NCBI GenBank assembly: GCA_037176705.1
Contig: CM073887.1
Coordinates: 86,314,348 to 86,378,347, forward strand
Length of the DNA: 64,000 nucleotides
Origin: Molossus alvarezi
Lineage: Eukaryota > Chordata > Mammalia > Chiroptera > Molossidae
Direction of reading: 5' to 3'
The stretch's first letter is position 1; the number at the start of each line of letters is the position of its first letter. Position numbers and translations under genes: made by a program. The notes beneath the pieces were generated by a model. It had not been told where the DNA came from. It made no database searches and saw nothing but the letters and a program-made list of their open reading frames with translations. Positions 10,698 to 21,418 of this stretch are shown here, piece by piece.

Positions 10698-10995
10698 ACA
10701 GACTTCAGGGTACTGGAAAGATAAAAGGATGAAAATTATGCAAGAGAGAAGGGATGGCTTGAGGATGTTTAACCCCTGTCCCTAGAATGTTTCCTACTGT
10801 CCAGGGTGTGGTGAACAAGCCCGCTTCATTTCTCCCCATCTGTGTGTATACAGAAGTAGGCATCCCAGTATTTTTTCATAACCTGATGGTAGTAACCCTT
10901 CTCAGTTAAGTAATAATCTTCATGTTTGTTTCAGGAGCTTTGTTCTGGGAAAGCTGCACCATGACAGCAGCTACGGGCCTATTTCTGCAGTCAAA

Positions 10996-11044
<49 letters not shown>

Positions 11045-12397
11045 TGTCTGTGTGTGTGTATGTGTGTGTGCCTGGATGGATATGAAAAAATGCCCTGCCA
11101 TTGGACAACTCAAGGATGTTTTCCCCACCTACTCATCACTCACTCAAAACCAAGCAAGAAAGAAGTAGGGAAACTCTCCACTTTGGTCCTCTCCCAGTAT
11201 CCAATTCTTAGATGTGCCCTCTTGCATGTTCTCTGCTGCCAGTGTGATCTAGTTGCCTGTGTGTCTTTGTTTTGTACCTGTGTCTTCCCATGGCCATCGT
11301 CTCTGTTTCATAGGCCTATGTTGCCTGCTGTGCTCTTTTCTCCCAAGCACTGCTCTGGCTCTTCTGACATGATCTTTAGCCCACTGACCGGGTCCTGTGA
11401 TGGGTCACTCATGCTCTCTGATCTCATGATGAGTCTCATGCCTTCTGTTGCTCTCACACTGTCTTTGTAACTCTTTCACATGATGCCCTACTCCTCTATC
11501 CCCTTTGAGGGCTCTTCCATTGAATTCCTCTCTTGTGAGTTATCATTGGCTGTGGTGTTTATGCAACTTTTGTGCTTAGATCCTGCCTGCACCAGTCACA
11601 CCTTACCAGTAAGTGAATCCTCTCACCTGTGACTTTTGATTTTATAGCACATTACTCGGTGCAAGATTATAAACTTTCCAAAAAGAACTCATTCCTGCTT
11701 TATTTCTCCTAATTTAATTATACTTTTATTTGCAAAGTTTATTTTTTATCACCATTTATCCTTCCTATACCTCTTCCACCCCTACCTCCTCCCTAATTAT
11801 ACTTTAAATAAAGAATTTTGGTGAATCTAGAATTCTGTAATCATCCTAGCTTGGCTACCTCTAACTGCATACTCAAGTGAGCTGAGCCATTTTGCCTGTT
11901 TTTTTCTATATACCTCTGAATTGTATTCCTGTACAACTAGCTATTTTCTGAATATAAAACTCTTATTTCTGTTCAAGTGAGAATAAAATGTTTCTTTTTG
12001 AATAACTGGTAAATTTTTTAGATCATTTTCAATGCAAGTTAGTTTCTTCAAGACTTCAAAGTGATTTTCCCCCTCTCTCCCTCTCTCTTTCTAAAATCCA
12101 CTGCTATTTGGTGATTTCTGTCAGAAATTTTCAGCAGTCATTTGGTAAAATTTACTTCCTTCAATTTTCGCAGGCAGTGCTTTGATTAAAGGTCTTGCAG
12201 TCTCTCCTAGAGCATGATGAGGTGCAGCCTCAGCGTCCAGCCCCTCTCCAAATGATTGCCTCTGCCGTTGTCTTTCTAAAGCACATCATTCTGGAGCAGG
12301 CATTTTTATGCTTAGGTTTTTTTTTTCACTGTCTCTCTATGGACAAAGAACAGACTTTACAGCAAGATCTTTCCCCGCTCACATTCTCAATACAAAT
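10698..12397. other. Unique sequence around a GT microsatellite
   Basis: No gene recognised. The 182-codon frame at 10922-11470 runs through the GT repeat and has no domain; it is most likely a by-product. Around 11710-11800 a pyrimidine-rich stretch with CACCATTTATCCTTCC resembles an old L1 3'UTR (weak). Confidence 0.35.
10999..11071 (+). repeat. (GT)n microsatellite, interrupted
   Basis: About 22 uninterrupted GT units, then an imperfect GTGTCTGTGTGTGTATGTGT extension. Probably polymorphic. Confidence 0.95.
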
Positions 12398-12410
12398 TAC
12401 CTCAGTCCCT

Positions 12411-12569
12411 TGACCTGGCTGGTTTGGCTCAACAGTTAGAGCGTCAGCCTGTGGTCCAGAGAGACCCGGGTTCAGTTCCCGCTAAAGGCGCATACCTTGG
12501 TTGCAGTTTGTCCCCGACCCTGGTTGGTCGTGCGGGTGGCAACCACTCGATGTGCCCCTTTCACATCGA

Positions 12570-12633
<64 letters not shown>

Positions 12634-12697
12634 CCTCCCACTCTATCTGAACAAAAAATGAAAAAATGTTCTCGGGTGAAGATTAAAAAAAAAAAAA
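12411..12697 (+). mobile_element. Type 1a bat SINE with expanded TC tract
   Basis: A complete plus copy: GACCTGGCTGGTTTGGCTCA (A box), AGACCCGGGTTCAGTTCCCG (B box), GCAGTTTGTCCCCGACCC, GTGGCAACCACTCGATGTGC, (TC)n at 12575-12622, CTATCTGAACAAAAAATG and CTCGGGTGAAGATT with poly-A. The flanks TACCTCAGTCCCT and TACCTACTCCCT make an imperfect target duplication. Confidence 0.92.
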
Positions 12698-14290
12698 TAC
12701 CTACTCCCTCAAAACCCCAAACTGGTTTGATTTTCTCTTAGAATAATACACTACTTGTCTGCTTGGCAAATTACTATCTGCCCTACATTCTTAATAGATT
12801 GATCACCCATGAATTTTTATAGTTGCAAAAATAACTTATTAGCCCAAGTAGCTGATATGAAATGTTAGAATTTCATCAAATCTGTTTTGGAGCAAATGGG
12901 ATTTCCTGACACATAGCTTCTTTCTAGTAGTCCTCAATCAGAAGGGATGTCTTTGAACTGCTGAGACCCTTTATCCTAATGTGGTTCAACTCCTGCCTGG
13001 TTCCCTGTGTGAATCACACGCAACGGTGGCATGTGGCAGTCTGAGTGTGCGGGTTGGCACCAGAGGATGAGAAGCTAATGGCCCCTCTGTGGACTGATTC
13101 TGGCTCGGTAAGCTGGACCAGTCAGAGGAACAATAATTCCCACTGAAATATTTAAACTGTGTTTATGCTCATCCCTACCTGCCCTCCAGTGCTCTTGATA
13201 TAGTTCGTGTTGCTCATCTTTAAGGTAGGGTTTGAGAACACCAGAGTCTGTTATCTTTGTCAAAAGAAAGGTCCCATGGTCAAGAATAAAAAGCAAAAAC
13301 CCCAGTTTATTTATGGTTCTTCAGGGCTGTCAAGTGTGATAGGGCATTGGGTGCCCTTGGCCATTCTAGAGAAACGGCACGGTACAGCTGGAAGGGTCCC
13401 GAGAACGGAAAGCTGAGCACAGGGCTCCTTCGTGGGTGCCGTGGTGGGCAACACAGCAGATGGGCAAAGACACAGCTGCTCTTTCAGATTTCAGGCCACC
13501 ATCAGGTGTCCTTTGCTCTTCCTGTAGAAAGGCTTTCCAGTTATAATTTACACTGGAAAATGTGCTATTGGTATAAAATATAGTATAGAGCAGTCATGTT
13601 AAACATGGTGATATTAAAATCTGGTAAGACTTTGCCTTTCATTGTTTCTGATATAGTAGCATCTGCTCAAAACTTTAGTTTTCAAAACTCTTTGTAATTA
13701 TTACTTAAAAAATAGTTACTTCATAATTTCTGATATGACCAAATGACTTCTCCTTGACCCTGCATTTCTAAAGGAAGCAGCAAGTGGAGGAATGTAAGCA
13801 AAGCATTCATTATAAGCTGATTGTTATGATATTTAATGTTAAAACAATATTTTAATACAATGAATTACTAATTACTTCTTATGTGATAACAGTATTTCTT
13901 TGAAAGTTTATCTGTGACAGTGAAATATAAATTTTAAATACAAAGTGCTTTCTTGAATTTGATTATTTTTCCATTTTGTAAGCCATTTTTTGTGTACATT
14001 ATAGCATGTCATTCTGTGGGTATGCGAATAATATTTTCCTTTGAAACTTTTTGTGTGTTCAGCATCATGAAACATCAGCGCAATGAAGAAATTACTTCTA
14101 AATCATCTTTCTTATGAGATTTTCCTTAGGATGATGATGACAACATGTTAGTTATTGTATGAAATCTAGGCTGACATTCTGTCCACCTCAGCATTCTGAG
14201 TATTTTGTATGGGATTGTTACATGGAGTACATGAGCTAGTCTTTGAGGTGGTGCCATCATTCTCCTCTTGAAACTGGCAGGCCAGAAGGG
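12698..14290. other. Unique sequence
   Basis: Overlapping short frames at 13075-13583 on both strands show no recognisable protein. No repeat identified with confidence. Confidence 0.35.
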
Positions 14291-14299
14291 AGTGGCCAG

Positions 14300-15385
14300 G
14301 TATGGGGTCTTGCTGAGACCAGATGTTGAATGTTTGAGAGTTGTTGTTTTTTTAATTCTCACCCCAGGACATTTTGCATTTATCTTCAGATAGAGTGGGA
14401 GGGAGAGAGGGAGGAAGAGAGAGAGAGAAACATTTACGTGAGAGAGACACATTGAGTGGCTGCCACCCACAGGCCTCCAACCAGGGCCAGGGACAAACCG
14501 CAACCTAGGTACGTGTCCTTAGCGGGAACCAAACCTGGGACTCTCTGGTCTATGGGCTAACACTCTAACCGCTGAGCCAAACCAGCCAGGCCTGTTTGAG
14601 AGATTTTAGGAACCTCTGAAATAGGATGTAAGACAGGCCAATCCTATGGAAAGCCTTTGGAAACAGCTTGGGTGGGCCTGAAAGTTGGGCGGGGCGGGGC
14701 CTCAGGGAATCACCAGGGCGGGGCCAACCGTGTGAGCCAGGTTGCTGGAGTCCCAGATATGGCGGCTGTCTGCCGCCCCAGGGAAGGGCTCACCAATGGA
14801 ACAAAGGCCTCTGACAGCACGTTTGTCCCAGAGAAAGCCCCGTCTCCAGCCCTCGCTCCAGTGCCAAACAGCTCAGTTTTTCCCTGTATGTCTCTGGTGC
14901 CTTTCAAGCTGTCTTCTCTCTGAGCTTAGAGGGAGCAAGTCTGAGTAAATCTGTGTGGGCCCTTTAAGAGGAGCTGCCTGGGGCTCCTGCAGCCTCAGCT
15001 TCCCTCCACCTCAGTTCCCGCTGGTTTTTCCAGCCAGAAGTTATGGGGACTTCTCTTCCTGGCACTGAAACCCTGAGCTGGATACCTGGTATGGGACAGG
15101 GACCCCTCAGTCCTCAGGGAGGACCTTTCCAGCCGAGGTGTCCCTCCTGATTTTTGTCCGCCACACGTGGGTGTGAGACCAGTCCATCTGCGCCTCCGCT
15201 CCTCCTACCAGTCTCGATGTGGCTGTTCCTTTAATTTTGTAGTTGTAGGACTTCCATTCAGCTCGATTTCAGGTGGTTCTGAATGATGATTGTGTTGTAG
15301 TTTAGTTGTAATTTTCATGTGGTTGTGGGAGAAGGTGATACTGCATTTACCTACGCTGCCATCTTGACTGGAAGTCCTATAACCT
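14300..15385 (-). mobile_element. Isolated L1 5'UTR (promoter region)
   Basis: Matches the 5'UTR of the ORF2-less L1 at 22.6-23.7 kb over its full length: GAGACCAGAT, CAGCTTGGGTGGGCCTGAAA, CACCAGGGCGGGGCC, GTGAGCCAGGTTGCTGGAGT, CCAGCCAGAAGTTA, and the terminus GCTGCCATCTTGAC, whose complement is the typical L1 start with a YY1-like AAGATGGC. GC boxes (GGGCGGGGCGGGG) lie near 14688. The match stops about where ORF1 would begin, and no ORF1 or ORF2 follows. A type 1b SINE interrupts it. Confidence 0.8.
14341..14592 (-). mobile_element. Type 1b bat SINE inside the L1 5'UTR
   Basis: TTCTCACCCCAGGACATTTT, GCATTTATCTTCAGATAG, GAGAGAGACACATTGAGTGG, GACAAACCGCAACCTAGGTA, ending GAGCCAAACCAGCCAGGCC. 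The exact target duplication TGTTTGAGAG lies at 14331-14340 and 14593-14602, within L1 sequence, so the SINE is younger than this L1 piece. Confidence 0.92.
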
Positions 15386-15614
15386 TTACTTTTGAAAAAT
15401 GTTTTCCCCAGTGTTCCTTAAGCAATTCAGAGGGACATTGTGCTCCATGTTACAAAAAAAAAAAAAAAAAAATGCAGCATTGTAACCTTAAACATTTAGA
15501 ATTGTTGATTTTTGCATTATACTCTTACTAAAAGAAAATCATGTCGGAAATGAGTAAGACAGTCCATAAAAATTTTAAATACCTAAGTCTAACCAACATC
15601 CCAACAGTATGCTC
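15386..15614. other. Unique sequence with A-run
   Basis: Contains an A19 run near 15453. Nothing else seen. Confidence 0.3.
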
Positions 15615-16048
15615 ATATAAACATTCAATATTATTTTGTATTAGTTTTGGGTGTACAGCAGAGTGGTCAGTCTTACCTTCACAAAGTGCTCCTGATATTT
15701 CCAGTACCACCTGGCACCATACATAGTTATTGCACTATTATTCACTATATTCCCTGTGCTGCACTTTACATCCCCATAACAATTTTGTAACTAACAATTT
15801 GTACTTCTTACTCCCTCCACCTTTTTTACCCAGTCTCCCAAGCCTCTTCCCCTCTGGCCACTATGAGTCTGTTCTCTGTATCTATGAGTCTGCTTTAATT
15901 TTGTTTGTTCATTTTTTGTTGTTGTTGTTCTTTAGATTCCATATATAAATGAAATCATATGGTATTTTTCTTTCTCTGACATAGTTCACTTAACATAATA
16001 ACCTCTAGGTCTATCCAGGCTGTTGAAAATGGTAAGATTTCATTAAAT
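15615..16048 (-). mobile_element. Old L1 3' end
   Basis: The complement of an L1 3'UTR and the last part of ORF2: TTAGTTTTGGGTGTACAGCA, GATATTTCCAGTACCACCTGG, CTGTGCTGCACTTTACATCC, CAATTTGTACTTCTTACTCC, CTCTGTATCTATGAGTCTGC, ATGAAATCATATGGTATTTT and GCTGTTGAAAATGGTAAGAT. Of eutherian L1MA/L1PB age by its look; 5'-truncated. Confidence 0.75.
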
Positions 16049-17320
16049 AAATACTTGTAACAACATATCAGGAAATATCAAGTCATTTCCTTGACTTGGG
16101 CTTGTTCAAAATTACCATTAAGTGTATAAGTTAAAAAACAAAGCATATAATCTACTTAAGGAGAAAAATAAAGCCATCTAAATGGCAATTATAAAAGGCA
16201 TCTAAACCTTTTTTCCATTAGGTTTCCTCAGTCCTCCTTGTCAGTTTCTGTTGCATTTGGTTTTCATTTCAGATACAGCTTTCTGTCTTTATAGAAAGTA
16301 AATGTGTTAATTACTTATTCAGGAGCTTACATTGCTGTGAATTGAACCTTAATGTCATTTATTTTTAAAAGATTTCTTCAGTTCCAAGCTTGAGGTTCTA
16401 GTTACTTTCATTGCTTTTTTTATTTTGAAAAAGAGATGGTTAAAGTTCTGCTTCCAGTGAAATATGTTAAGTAATATTTGTAGTATGTCTTTGATCCCCA
16501 AACTTATATCTAATACAGATGACTTACTTTAGTCATACCTAAGTTATTTAATATACAGTACTTTGTCAATGGTAATTATGCTAATATGAGTTTTTTAGTA
16601 GCTTTGCTCATAATTTTCAAAGTTAGATGTACTGGAAACTCCTTGAGCTCAAGAAGCAGAGGTCATTCTTTAGATCTCCGCAGAAATGAGTTGTTTCTAA
16701 AATGCAGCAGGCTCTCAAATGTTTGTTGAATTGAACATTCATTATAAGAGTATTCAAAACCACTGGATATTTATACCTGTTAAAGTGTACATGTGTATAT
16801 ATGTAAATATTATTGATACTAATTCTCTTGTGAGGATGTAGAATTCAGTTTAAGGATGTAGGTTTGATGCCACCTTTTAGTGTATTCTGGTGTCCTTGCA
16901 TTCACTACCACAGCCCCTCTCTACAACTTTCAAAAACAGAATCAAGCTTCATCTGAGTGCATTCTCCACAAGGACAAAATTTAGAAAAAAAAAGGAAGAA
17001 TAGTTTTGAGATATGTGGCAAGGCTAGTTTAAATTTTGTAGTTTCTTTGAGGTTTGATGTGGCTTTTAAAAACATAATATGATATATTTGAATGAAAGAA
17101 TAGGTATACATAGACAATCATCTAGTCTTGTATCTCTGTGTGAATTGTAACCCTGACCTTCTGGTTATTTTGAATTACATTGAGAAAAAGGGAGTGTTCA
17201 TTAGTAGAGGAAATGAGGCTATGGAAAGATTGAGGGAAATGGTGAATTTTCACAAATTATGATAGGTACTCTCTATGGGTATTAAATAATAGTTAAAAGT
17301 AGTAAGAGATTCTTGAGTGA
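16049..17320. other. Unique AT-rich sequence
   Basis: No gene or repeat recognised. CTTGAGCTCAAGAAGCAGAGGTC...AAATGTTTGTTGAATTGAA at 16640-16735 looks like a degraded L2 3' end. Confidence 0.35.
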
Positions 17321-17639
17321 GATGTCAATTTATTTAAAAAACATCTATGTATACTCTTTAACTCAACATTTCTACTCCTTAACATTTATTTTCAGGAAAA
17401 AACTAAACACATTTTTGGGGAAATGTGAAGATTTATTTATAATAGTGGAGAAACTGAAAGCAACCAAAATATCTATTACTGGGGTGTAGTTAAAAAAAAT
17501 CATAGCATTCTAGTAAAATATAACATGATGCAGACACTTAAAAGTATAATGTTTATTGTCTACACTTATTAGATCTTTATGGTATGTTATAAGGAAAAAA
17601 GCATATTATTAAACAGCATGTTTAGAATTAATTTAGTTA
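17320..17639 (+). mobile_element. Ancient L1 (L1M type), left part
   Basis: Diverged ORF2 end in plus orientation: TCAACATTTCTACTCCTTAAC, TTATTTATAATAGTGGAGAAAC, CAACCAAAATATCTATTACTGG, AAAACAGCATGTTTAGAAT. The usual order is 'ttataatagcaaaaaactggaaacaacctaaatgtcc ... gtatgtatagtatgatccc'. It is split by a younger L1 and resumes at about 18381. Confidence 0.6.
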
Positions 17640-18164
17640 CAAAAAAGCTGTGGTACATTTACACAATGGAATACTACTCAGCCTTAAAAAAGGTGGGGGG
17701 AATCTTACATTTTGCAATAGCATGGAAGGACTTGGGGGTTATTATGCTAAGTGAAATAAGCCAGTTAGAGAAAGACATACCATAAGGTCTCACTTATTTG
17801 TGGAATCTAACAAACAAAATAAATGGATGAACAAAATAGAAACAGAGGCATGGATACATGGAGCAGACTGACAGCTGTCAGAGGGGAGGGGGGTTGAGGG
17901 GATTGGATGAAAAAAGGTGAAGAGATTAGCCAAAAAACATATATACATAGACACACACAACAATGTGGTAATAGCCACAGGAAAAGGGGTTAGAGGAAGT
18001 GGAGGTGGGTAAAGGGGGATAAATTGAGACAAAAAGATACTTTGCTCTGGGCGATGGGCACATGGTACAGTATGCAGATGGTTTTATTGAGTTGTACACT
18101 TGAAACCTGAATGGTTTTGTAAACCAATGTTACCATAATAAATTGAATTAAAAATTTAAAAAAT
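17640..18164 (+). mobile_element. L1 3' end nested in an older L1
   Basis: Starts with the conserved ORF2 C-terminal wording LWYIYTMEYYSALKK, followed by LSEISQLEKD, then a 3'UTR with GGATACATGGAGCAGACTGA, GTTTTATTGAGTTGTACACTTGAAACC and AATTGAATTAAAAA at the tail. A type 1a SINE follows the tail directly. 5'-truncated; no clear target duplication could be picked in this A-rich setting. Confidence 0.85.
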
Positions 18165-18380
18165 GGCCCTGGCCAGTTTTGCTCAGCGGTTAGAGCGTCG
18201 GCCTGTGGTCCAGAGAGACCCGGGTTTGATTCCCGTTAAGGGCATGTACCTCGGTTGCAGTTTGTCCCCGATGTGTCCCTTTCACATAGATGTGTCTCTC
18301 TCTATCTCTCTTCCTCTCTCCCCCTCCTGCTCTAGCTGATCAAAAAATGGAAAAATGTCCTCGGGTGAGGATAAAAAAAT
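18165..18380 (+). mobile_element. Type 1a bat SINE with internal deletion
   Basis: GGCCCTGGCCAGTTTTGCTC, GAGACCCGGGTTTGATTCCC and GCAGTTTGTCCCCG, then directly ATGTGTCCCTTTCACATAGA. The 35 or so bases with 'gccctggttgggtcgtgcgggtggcaaccactc' are lost. The tail CCTCGGGTGAGGATAAAAAA is complete. It sits in the A-rich tail of the L1. Confidence 0.9.
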
Positions 18381-18610
18381 AAATTTAAAAAAATTTTAAA
18401 AATGTATTTGTATGTACAAATCTTCCTGAAGATAAGCCCATACTGTTGATGGAGTTTGCTTCTGAGCACTGAGTATTTTTTTTTTATGCTTTGATGATTT
18501 TTCTGCAGTGATTTTATATTATCTTAGTTTATTTAAATATAAAAATAGTTTAAATCTACTTGGAAAAAAAAGAAGAAAAACACTGAGCATGTTTGATAAT
18601 TTATTTTTTA
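18381..18610 (+). mobile_element. Ancient L1 (L1M type), right part
   Basis: Probably the 3'UTR continuation of the old L1 at 17320: GCACTGAGTATTTTTTTTT, ATGCTTTGATGATTTTTCTG, CACTGAGCATGTTTGATAAT, in the manner of 'tatgcttttctgtattttcc...atgagcatgtatt'. Weaker than the left part. Confidence 0.4.
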
Positions 18611-19259
18611 AGCTTAAAATATGGTTAGTTTCCTAACTACAGCTGTATTTATTTATGTATTTATGTAGCTATCCACAGGTTCATAAAAATGTCCATTAGT
18701 ATTATTATTTCCTTAGAAATACTGTTGCTTCTTTAGTAGTGAGCAATATAAACAAGGAATAAATCTAATGTGGAAAATATTATATTAAAAATTTAAAATC
18801 ATAAGTGATGTTTAAAAATTGACTTAAAGTTACACTGGGTGATATCTTGTGGTATATTAACTTTTTAACTCATAACAACTAGTTCAATTAGAGATGAAAG
18901 GCTTGCCTTTTAATAGGATTTGAGTGCCATGTATATTTTTATTTTTACTGATGTATTATCTTTTAGTAATATGGTCCAATAATTTAGTTTTTTTATATAA
19001 ATCTTCTTTTATCTTCCTTATAATGCACTATTATTTAATTTATTTATGTGACAGGAATTCAGTCTTCAATGATTCTTCTCTCCATATACTTCTATATTTA
19101 ACTGTATTCTTTTGATGAAAAAACAACCCTTCAGTGAACCCTGTGCTAACACAGTTGTTGGCTTTTTAAAAATAATTACAAATATTTTTAAACATAGGAC
19201 AAATAAAGAACATATTTGTCATCCATTTATTTCATGTCCTTTCATCATCTTTTCCACTT
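18611..19259. other. Unique AT-rich sequence
   Basis: Nothing recognised. Confidence 0.35.
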
Positions 19260-19275
19260 TGCAACGGAATGTCTT

Positions 19276-19513
19276 TTTTTTTTTTTAATTTTCACCCGAG
19301 GGCATTTTCCCATTTTTTGTTCAGATAGAGTAGGAGGGGTAGAGAGAGAGAAACATCGACATGAAAGGGACACATCAAGTGGTTGCCTCCCGCAGGATGC
19401 AACCAGGCCAGGGACAAACTGCAACCAAGGTACGTGCCCTTAGCGGGAACCGAACCCGGCTCTCTCTGGACCGCAGGCCAACGCTCTAACCACTGAGCCA
19501 AACCAGCCAGGGC
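19276..19513 (-). mobile_element. Type 1a bat SINE
   Basis: A complete minus copy: TTTTCACCCGAGGGCATTTT, GTTCAGATAGAGTAGGAGGG, GAAAGGGACACATCAAGTGG, CCTTAGCGGGAACCGAACCC, GAGCCAAACCAGCCAGGGC. The target duplication TGCAACRGAATGTCTT lies at 19260-19275 and 19514-19529. Confidence 0.94.
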
Positions 19514-19804
19514 TGCAACAGAATGTCTTAAAAGCAGTTAAGTAATTCAATCAAAATTTGTAGCCCAGTATGTAGTTTTCTTCTGGACAATTCAGAGCTA
19601 TGTTCAAAAAGGAGTGGAGGATAGAACAGTTACTATTTTTAATACTGAACCTTTCATTCACTCTTCCCAGTGTATTTTACTAGCCTCATCAAATTCAATT
19701 ATAAGTGAAACCTTTAATTCAAGGCTTTAGAAAATTTATATTAATTTAATTAAAGCAAAGTGTCAGAAGCCACACTTAGCAACGTAGAATTAAACATGGG
19801 TAGA

Positions 19805-20022
19805 GCTCTGGCCATTGTGTCTCAGTTGATTGGAGTATTGCTCATGCACTGAGGAGTTCAGTTAGATTCCCAGTCAGGGCGTATACCCAAGTTTTGGGTT
19901 CAGTCTCTGGTTGGGGCACGTATAGGGAGCAACCAATAGATGTTTCTCTCTCTCTCTTTCCGTCTCTCTTCCTCTCTAGAATCAATGAAAAACATATCCT
20001 CTGGTGAGGATTTAAAAAAAAA
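19805..20022 (+). mobile_element. Chimeric SINE: type 2 head, type 1-like tail
   Basis: The head and middle read as old type 2 Ves (GCTCTGGCCATTGTGTCTCA, TAGATTCCCAGTCAGGGCG, GTCTCTGGTTGGGGCA), but after AATCAATGAAAAACATA it ends in TCCTCTGGTGAGGATTT, the terminal signature of type 1. An old intermediate or a fusion. Confidence 0.75.
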
Positions 20023-20027
20023 GTTAA

Positions 20028-20235
20028 GCTTGGCTGGTGTGGCTCAGTGGATTGAGCATTGTCCCATGGACTGAAAGGTCCTGGTTTGATTCCCAGTTAG
20101 GGCACATGCCTAGGTTTCGGGCTCGATCCCCAATAGGGGGCATGCAGGAGGCAGCTGATAAATGATTCTCTCACATCAATGTTTCTATCTCTTTCTCCTT
20201 TCCTCTCTCTAAATAATCAAACATATTTAAAAAAA
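20028..20235 (+). mobile_element. Type 2 Ves SINE
   Basis: GCTTGGCTGGTGTGGCTCAG, CCTGGTTTGATTCCCAGTTA, GGGCACATGCCTAGGTTTCG, CTCGATCCCCAATAGGGGGC, ATGCAGGAGGCAGCTGATAA, then a pyrimidine tract and A-rich tail. It lies five bases after the preceding SINE, in tandem in the same orientation. Confidence 0.88.
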
Positions 20236-20344
20236 GAATTAAAACTTGATTAGAAGTGTATATAATTTTAGCTTTTAATTGAAACATGAAGTTTATTTCA
20301 CTTCTTAATGTTTCCTTATCTGATAGAAGTGAAAATTTTGAAAA

Positions 20345-20470
20345 AATTTTTGAAAATGATAGCTACTCCACAAAGCTGTTTTAAGAATTAAATGGCCCAA
20401 TGTAGGTAAAGGGATTAAGACAGTACCTGGCATGCAATACATGCTCAATAAATAATAGGTTTTATTAATG
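20345..20470 (+). repeat. MIR SINE 3' part
   Basis: CAAAGCTGTTTTAAGAATTAAATGG, TGTAGGTAAAGGGATTAAGAC, AGTACCTGGCATGCAATACA and TGCTCAATAAATAATAGGT fit 'gttgtgaggattaaatgag ... tgcctggcacatagtaagcgctcaataaatg'. Confidence 0.6.
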
Positions 20471-21037
20471 GTTAATGTACATTTTAATTTTCTGGTGGGA
20501 ATTTGCATTTTATTTTTTATCATTAAACTAACCAGTTTGTAACTTTCTATGTTATGGTGAAGCATAATTATTTCTCAATAAAAATTGACCCTTTTAAGGT
20601 ATACTTTGAAAATGACTGTATTATATACCTACTGAGTTCAAAAGCACAAGAAAATAGACATCTTTTGTGTATTTTAAGTTGTGCCTTTGCCTCATCTCTC
20701 TTTTCTTTCTGTATCGACTCCGTAACTTTTCCAGGATGGACTGTTGAAATCTCTAAACTTTCAGGGTCTCATCCAGGCAGCTGCAGTGCTGTGGTAAATT
20801 GTGATTTTTTTACATTTACAATCCTCAGACAGTGTAATCGAATCTACTTTATTCTTTGTTCTCGTAGACCTAGAGCCATATTTGTCAATATTATAATTAG
20901 AAGTGATATAATACATTACTTATTATGAAATAAAATAAGTTTATTTGCTCCATTTTTAGAGCCACATTAACATTTTTTCCTACTGTATAAACTTAGATTA
21001 AGCTTAAATATTCTTTGATCTCCTAGGAAGGTGAAGT
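20471..21037. other. Unique sequence
   Basis: An open plus-strand frame of 124 codons at 20554-20928 shows no recognisable domain; I do not call a gene. Confidence 0.3.
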
Positions 21038-21051
21038 CTTTGCATTCTTTT

Positions 21052-21400
21052 TTTTTTTTTTTAACTTATCTTTATTGTTGAATGTATTACAGATGTTCCT
21101 CATTTTTCCCCCATTAACCCCCTCCTCTCCATTCCTGCCCTACTCCTCCCTTTCCCCACACTGTTGTCTGTGTCCATTGGTTATGCATATATACATATAA
21201 GTTCTTTGGTTTATGTCTTCCCACCTCCCAAACCCCCTTCCCTTTGAGGTTTATCAGTTTAACAACCAATTTGTACTTCTTAATCCCTTCACCTTTTTCA
21301 CCCATTCCCCCAACTCCCCTTCCATCTGGCAACCAACAAAATTTCTCTTTATCTATGAGAATGTTTATGTTCTGCTTGTTAATTTTGTTTGTGGATTCAA
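21052..21400 (-). other. L1 3'UTR of the ORF2-less element
   Basis: Poly-T at the left, then GAATGTATTACAGATGTTCC, CACACTGTTGTCTGTGTCCA, TTGGTTATGCATATATACAT, CAACCAATTTGTACTTCTTA and ATCTATGAGAATGTTTATGT, the same 3'UTR landmarks as the copies at 8.3 and 38.0 kb. Confidence 0.8.
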
Positions 21401-21418
21401 TTGTCAGCAGATATGCAT

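Noticed and set aside
10922..11470. A 182-codon plus-strand frame.
   Set aside because: It reads through a GT microsatellite (Cys/Val repeats) into Cys-rich text without a domain; no exon boundaries or homology recognised.
12430..12500. tRNA-like A and B boxes in SINE heads suggesting tRNA genes.
   Set aside because: They are the internal RNA polymerase III promoter of the SINEs; the cloverleaf is degenerate and the sequence continues into SINE body and tail.
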